Shown here: in pieces, positions 13,596 to 16,361 of the stretch | How the letters are laid out: every line of letters begins with the position of its first letter | Position numbering within the stretch: the first letter of the stretch is position 1 | Origin: JBJXGC01 sp046154545 | Lineage (GTDB): Bacteria > Chloroflexota > Dehalococcoidia > Tepidiformales > Tepidiformaceae | Direction of reading: 5' to 3' | Assembly (NCBI GenBank): GCA_046154545.1 | Contig: JBJXGC010000255.1 | Span: forward strand, 1 to 16,361 | Length of the DNA: 16,361 bases | Program-made: the position numbers and the translations under genes | Notes under the pieces: model-generated | Databases searched by the model: none | What the model was told of the DNA's origin: nothing | The model's input: the letters and a program-made list of their open reading frames with translations, nothing else

Positions 13596-13904
13596 TTAAT
13601 CGCGGTTGGTTGACCCTGGTGGCCCCTCTGGTATGGGACGAACCATATAGATGGAGGCGAGAAAGTAGACTGCCAGGATGGTCAAACAAGCCACAGGCAT
13701 CCAAGCATCCCAATGAGGATCTCGATCAAATAGCGCATTGATCACAGTCGCAATCAACGGCGGCACGGAAATCATCACCATCACGATAGAGAGAACGATG
13801 CCGCCGGCGAGGTTCACCCGCCCTTGGAGAGAAGCGTTCTCCGCATCCATCGCAGCCTGGAATAATTGCGCTAATGCTCTGGGACCGGCCAGGCTATACT
13901 CCAA
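13596..13904 (-). CDS. Small membrane protein of unknown function (third gene of unknown operon)
   Basis: This is a 102-residue protein with two predicted membrane segments, about residues 33-57 and 69-88. Between them is a short polar loop (DRDPHWDAW), and the C-terminal tail is Pro-rich and polar. The short N-terminus looks amphipathic (AGPRALAQLFQAAMDAENAS). I recognise no family. The start is a TTG at 13904 that overlaps the end of the preceding gene by 11 bases, and that start is the least certain part of the call. Tight overlap and shared two-helix layout suggest that it works with the 160-residue protein before it. Base composition is lower in GC than the flanking asd and ribosomal genes, hinting at acquisition by transfer. 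Confidence 0.65.
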   Translation of the reverse strand: MEYSLAGPRALAQLFQAAMDAENASLQGRVNLAGGIVLSIVMVMISVPPLIATVINALFDRDPHWDAWMPVACLTILAVYFLASIYMVRPIPEGPPGSTNRD

Positions 13905-14376
13905 TCCGCTCGTCTTGCGCCCGAAGCGACCGAATATTCAGTGCAGCCACCACGCCAAGCCATGCAGCTGCAACACCTGCGAATGCTGATGGAATCGGGT
14001 GAATGAGATACGAATCGTTTTGGGCGAAGTTGATCAAGTCCGCCGTCACGAAACCACTGGCCAATCCGCAGACGATGGAGACGATCCACGACAGGGCAAT
14101 TCTCTGCCGAATGACGTGTCGATGTGCGAATCTCGCGCTGGTACCAGCTATCACAGGCTCAGTCTGCGGCCACATTGTGACACGAACGTTCGATCTCAAT
14201 GGTTCCAGATTGAGCGCACGATAGGATCGCGGACGTCGGCGGCGGGACAGTGGGTCTTCGGTCGATGCCAATATCTCAGCCTGGAGATCTTCTAGGTCAC
14301 GCAGCTCGCGATGATGAGGCCAGATCCCATGACCTGCCTCTCTCGGCTTACGAGGCCCCGGTGCAATCACCGCCAT
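13894..14376 (-). CDS. Membrane protein of unknown function (second gene of unknown operon)
   Basis: This is a 160-residue protein with a basic, soluble N-terminal part (RRRRPR at 45-50) and two membrane segments near the C-terminus, about 93-115 (LSWIVSIVCGLASGFVTADL) and 128-147. The loop between them is polar (NFAQNDSYLIHPIPS), and the tail RAQDERIGV is short. No signal peptide or enzymatic motif is seen, and I assign no family. The ATG at 14376 has GAGGTG five bases upstream and lies within the last codons of the preceding gene (10-base overlap); its own end overlaps the next start by 11 bases. The N-terminal 90 residues could serve as a cytoplasmic contact for the soluble first protein; this is an inference from gene order. 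Confidence 0.68.
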   Translation of the reverse strand: MAVIAPGPRKPREAGHGIWPHHRELRDLEDLQAEILASTEDPLSRRRRPRSYRALNLEPLRSNVRVTMWPQTEPVIAGTSARFAHRHVIRQRIALSWIVSIVCGLASGFVTADLINFAQNDSYLIHPIPSAFAGVAAAWLGVVAALNIRSLRAQDERIGV

Positions 14377-15029
14377 GGAAGCACCTCTTTCTCCGCGCTC
14401 TCGAGTTGCTGGCGAATAGCCCCGAAAACTCTGGCCAAGTAGGCTACCTCATCGACGCTGAAGTTGATTTGAATGGAATCGAACGGTCGCGCGAGAACGG
14501 CAAACACAGAGTAGTCGTATTCGCGTTGAAACGATATCCGGCATGTCGCGTAGGGGAACGACCGCAGCTTGTCCGCCTTGGCGTCCGCGATCTTCACTTT
14601 GATATCCCAGTCGATGCCGCTGAAACTGGGGGCCTTGCTGGACTTCTTCAGATCGTATCGTTTCTGAAGGTGGTCGGTCCAGAGCGAGGTTCTCACGGCT
14701 TCCGCCTGACGACGCAGGAGGTCTAGATCGACCACCGCGTCCTCTGGTCCCAGTGCGTCACTGTCGGGTTCATCCTCGTGGGCCGCCACAAATCTATCGA
14801 CCTGGTCCTCCAGGATCGCGAGCAGCATTGAACCGATGAACGTCGATGCGTGCCCGAAGTCTCGTTCCGACAAATTTCGCTCCGCGAGATGCGGCCCCAG
14901 CGTTGACCTTTCGACTTCGATCGTAACGGAGAAGGGCGGTGCAAGCGCAATGAACGCATCGCCCTTGGAACAGAGATGACTCAAAACGCCAAGGGTTGGG
15001 TCGAAAACCGCCGGAACATGACCACGCAT
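14367..15029 (-). CDS. Soluble protein of unknown function (first gene of unknown operon)
   Basis: This is a 220-residue protein without signal peptide or membrane helices. An acidic middle stretch (EDEPDSDALGPEDAVVDLD) separates an N-terminal part, with strands around FIALAPPFSVTIEVE, from a C-terminal part. The latter has SFPYATCRISFQREYDYSVF and a closing helix VAYLARVFGAIRQQLESAEK. I do not recognise the family. The ATG at 15029 has AGGAG seven bases upstream. It starts an operon of three overlapping genes with two small membrane proteins, about 90 nt downstream of the rplL stop. The region's GC is visibly lower (some 60-base lines near 47-48%) than that of asd (about 78% in one line), suggesting an inserted module. 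Confidence 0.7.
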   Translation of the reverse strand: MRGHVPAVFDPTLGVLSHLCSKGDAFIALAPPFSVTIEVERSTLGPHLAERNLSERDFGHASTFIGSMLLAILEDQVDRFVAAHEDEPDSDALGPEDAVVDLDLLRRQAEAVRTSLWTDHLQKRYDLKKSSKAPSFSGIDWDIKVKIADAKADKLRSFPYATCRISFQREYDYSVFAVLARPFDSIQINFSVDEVAYLARVFGAIRQQLESAEKEVLPWR

Positions 15030-15121
15030 CTCCGTTCTCCTGACGACTCCGCTATACTGCGTCTGCCTACGCGTGTTAGCAATAGACCGGTCTCCGAATC
15101 GGACGAATCCCAGGCCGGGGG

Positions 15122-15514
15122 CTATTCGATGGTGACGGTGGCGCCGGCTTCGGTGAGCTTCGCCTTGATCGACTCGGCTTCGTCCTTGGTGATGCCTTCC
15201 TTGACCTTGGCGGGGGCGGCTTCGACGAGGTCCTTGGCTTCCTTGAGACCGAGGCCGCTGACGACTTCGCGGACGGCCTTGATCACGTTGATCTTGTTCT
15301 CGCCGAAGCTGGTGAGGACAACGTTGAATTCGGTCTTCTCTTCCTCGGGCTCGGCCGCGGCTGCGCCACCGCCGCCACCACCGGGGCCTGCCGCCATCAT
15401 CATGGGTGCGGCGGCGGTGATGCCGAACTTCTCTTCGATGGCCTTGTTCAGGTCGCGGAGTTCGAGGAGGGTCATCCCCTCGATAAGGGCGAGTGCGTCG
15501 TCAATCTTGCTCAT
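15122..15514 (-). CDS. rplL: Ribosomal protein L7/L12
   Basis: This is the 130-residue stalk protein of the 50S subunit, which recruits and stimulates translation factors with GTPase activity. The N-terminal dimerisation domain (MSKIDDALALIEGMTLLELR) is followed by an Ala/Gly-rich hinge with GPGGGGGG (43-50). The C-terminal factor-binding domain includes VIKAVREVVSGLGLKEAKDL (77-96) and ends ATVTIE. The ATG at 15514 has AGGAG seven bases upstream; the longer in-frame extension to 15553 is not part of the family. It lies 51 nt behind rplJ and is expected on the same mRNA under L10 control. The usual neighbour rpoB does not follow; the unknown operon does. Confidence 0.98.
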   Translation of the reverse strand: MSKIDDALALIEGMTLLELRDLNKAIEEKFGITAAAPMMMAAGPGGGGGGAAAAEPEEEKTEFNVVLTSFGENKINVIKAVREVVSGLGLKEAKDLVEAAPAKVKEGITKDEAESIKAKLTEAGATVTIE

Positions 15515-15565
15515 GATGTTTCTCCTGGTGTGCTGGTGGCGTCCGAATGGCAAGGCGCTGGCCGG

Positions 15566-16099
15566 TTAGGCCGCGCTGGACCCTTCGAGCTGGTTGGCAC
15601 GGGCTTCAACGAGGCCCGCAAAATTGCGGATGCTGGCCTGGAGGAGGCTGGCGAAGTTGTAGAGCGGGCTCTGCAGCTTGCCGACGACGTCGGCGACGAG
15701 CTGCTCCTTGGAGGGGAGGGTGGCGAGGCTTTCGACTTCCGCCCGGGTGAGGATTTGGCCTTCGAGCCAGCCGCCGTGGATGTTGAGCGTGAGGCGGCGG
15801 GCGCGAAGGTGTTCGGTGAGGGCCTTGACCGGGGCGACGGGGTCGCCAAAGCCGAAGGCGAGGGCGGTGGGCCCTTCGAGGATCTGGGCCATCTCGGGGC
15901 GGCCGGCCTGTTCGGCGGCCATCGAGGCGAGCGTGTTCTTGACGACCTTCACTTCGGCGTTCGCAGGGCGCAGGGCGCGGCGAAGGTCGGTGAGCTGGGC
16001 GACGGTGAGGCCGCGAAAGTCGGCGCTGATCGTGATCGCGGCGCGGGCCATGCGGTCCTTGATCTCCGCGAGCATTTCGACCTTGCGTGGGGTGGGCAT
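15566..16099 (-). CDS. rplJ: Ribosomal protein L10
   Basis: This is a 177-residue protein that anchors L7/L12 dimers to the 23S rRNA at the base of the stalk. Family features are SADFRGLTVAQLTDLRRALR (25-44), VKVVKNTLASMAAEQAG (51-67) and GPTALAFGFGDPVAPVKAL (76-94). The C-terminal helix that binds L7/L12 ends in ANQLEGSSAA. The ATG at 16099 follows GGAGG by five bases, and the open frame to 16210 is leader RNA rather than protein. The gene is preceded by an L10 leader and a terminator hairpin, so L10 (probably with L7/L12) limits its own synthesis. rplL follows. rplA is likely beyond the window edge, but this cannot be seen. Confidence 0.97.
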   Translation of the reverse strand: MPTPRKVEMLAEIKDRMARAAITISADFRGLTVAQLTDLRRALRPANAEVKVVKNTLASMAAEQAGRPEMAQILEGPTALAFGFGDPVAPVKALTEHLRARRLTLNIHGGWLEGQILTRAEVESLATLPSKEQLVADVVGKLQSPLYNFASLLQASIRNFAGLVEARANQLEGSSAA

Positions 16100-16180
16100 A
16101 GGCTCCTCCGGAGGTGTGAGCGGGAGGCAGATCGTCGATAGAGACGGCGGCCAGCTGCAAAATGGTGGAGCCGAAGAACG

Positions 16181-16200
16181 AAAAGCCCCGCCGCCGGGGC
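16181..16200 (-). terminator. Intrinsic terminator/attenuator in the rplJL leader
   Basis: On the minus strand, GCCCCG-GCGG-CGGGGC is followed by TTTT and a T-rich stretch. It lies between the L10 leader and the rplJ ribosome-binding site, so it most likely stops transcription when L10 binds the leader. Premature termination of this kind is known for B. subtilis rplJL. Confidence 0.8.
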
Positions 16201-16329
16201 AGGGATGCAAAGCACGGCGGGGGCCGATGCTGCTGTCACTACCTCGGCAGGCGCCTTACGGCTTATCCCCCCGGCTGGGCCGGTTCGCAAAAGGGACCTG
16301 CGGTCTTCGGCTGTGTTGGTGTCCTGATT
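16201..16329 (-). ncRNA. Ribosomal protein L10 leader RNA
   Basis: The 5' UTR of rplJ carries the two conserved elements of L10 leaders: GACCGCAGGT (ACCGCAGGT at 16304-16296) and CCTGCCGAGGT (16251-16241), separated by a GC-rich stem region. In other bacteria L10, with its bound L7/L12, recognises this structure and represses the operon. The exact ends are estimated. Confidence 0.82.
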
Positions 16330-16358
16330 ACTGTAGGAGGGGCAGCGGTTGGCCGCAA
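16330..16358 (-). promoter_or_regulatory. Candidate promoter of the rplJL operon
   Basis: On the minus strand TTGCGG (16358-16353) and TACAGT (16335-16330) are spaced by exactly 17 bp. Transcription would begin just at the L10 leader. Both boxes are partial matches. Confidence 0.45.
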
Positions 16359-16361
16359 ACG

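Noticed and set aside
16181..16210. Extra N-terminal coding for L10 up to 16210
   Set aside because: This stretch contains an intrinsic terminator and leader RNA; the ATG at 16099 has a good ribosome-binding site and fits the family N-terminus.

Overview
The window is high-GC bacterial chromosome (many lines are close to 70-78% G+C by eye) with short intergenic gaps. Gene content and style suggest a Chloroflexota-like bacterium, perhaps a Dehalococcoidia relative: a lipoprotein serpin, Uma2 and DUF4365 genes, and -10-like hexamers placed directly upstream of start codons. This assignment is an inference; no search was run, and other high-GC phyla with leaderless genes remain possible.

Layout, left to right. 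Positions 1-2240 (minus strand) hold three adjacent damaged genes: a frameshifted Uma2-family gene at the window edge, a frameshifted hypothetical gene, and a DUF4365 gene with an in-frame TGA. This part is lower in GC and looks like an accessory island. Then come a two-domain thiosulfate sulfurtransferase (2325-3188), a 393-bp gap, and a coupled pair of an M16 zinc peptidase and a small hypothetical protein (3582-5293). Next are a divergent VapBC-like toxin-antitoxin pair (5437-6191), a VOC protein with a YafY/WYL regulator (6198-7318), a serpin lipoprotein (7501-8805), a convergent MFS transporter (8808-10067), a small retropepsin-like protein (10131-10505), and a divergent DrrAB-type ABC exporter (10595-12336).

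After a hairpin-rich convergent gap come aspartate-semialdehyde dehydrogenase (12497-13522), a lower-GC operon of three overlapping unknown genes, two of them membrane proteins (13596-15029), and rplL and rplJ with an L10 leader RNA, attenuator and promoter (15122-16358).

The core functions are translation (L10 and L7/L12 under L10 autoregulation) and aspartate-family amino acid synthesis (asd). The middle of the window is a set of small accessory modules: protease and protease inhibitor, exporters, toxin-antitoxin, and a regulator with its likely target and a dense operator-like region. The best candidates for undescribed biology are the three-gene overlapping operon at 13596-15029 and the DUF4365 plus partner unit at 648-2240. 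Recurrent traits are leaderless-type promoters and a 100-bp palindromic repeat-like element.
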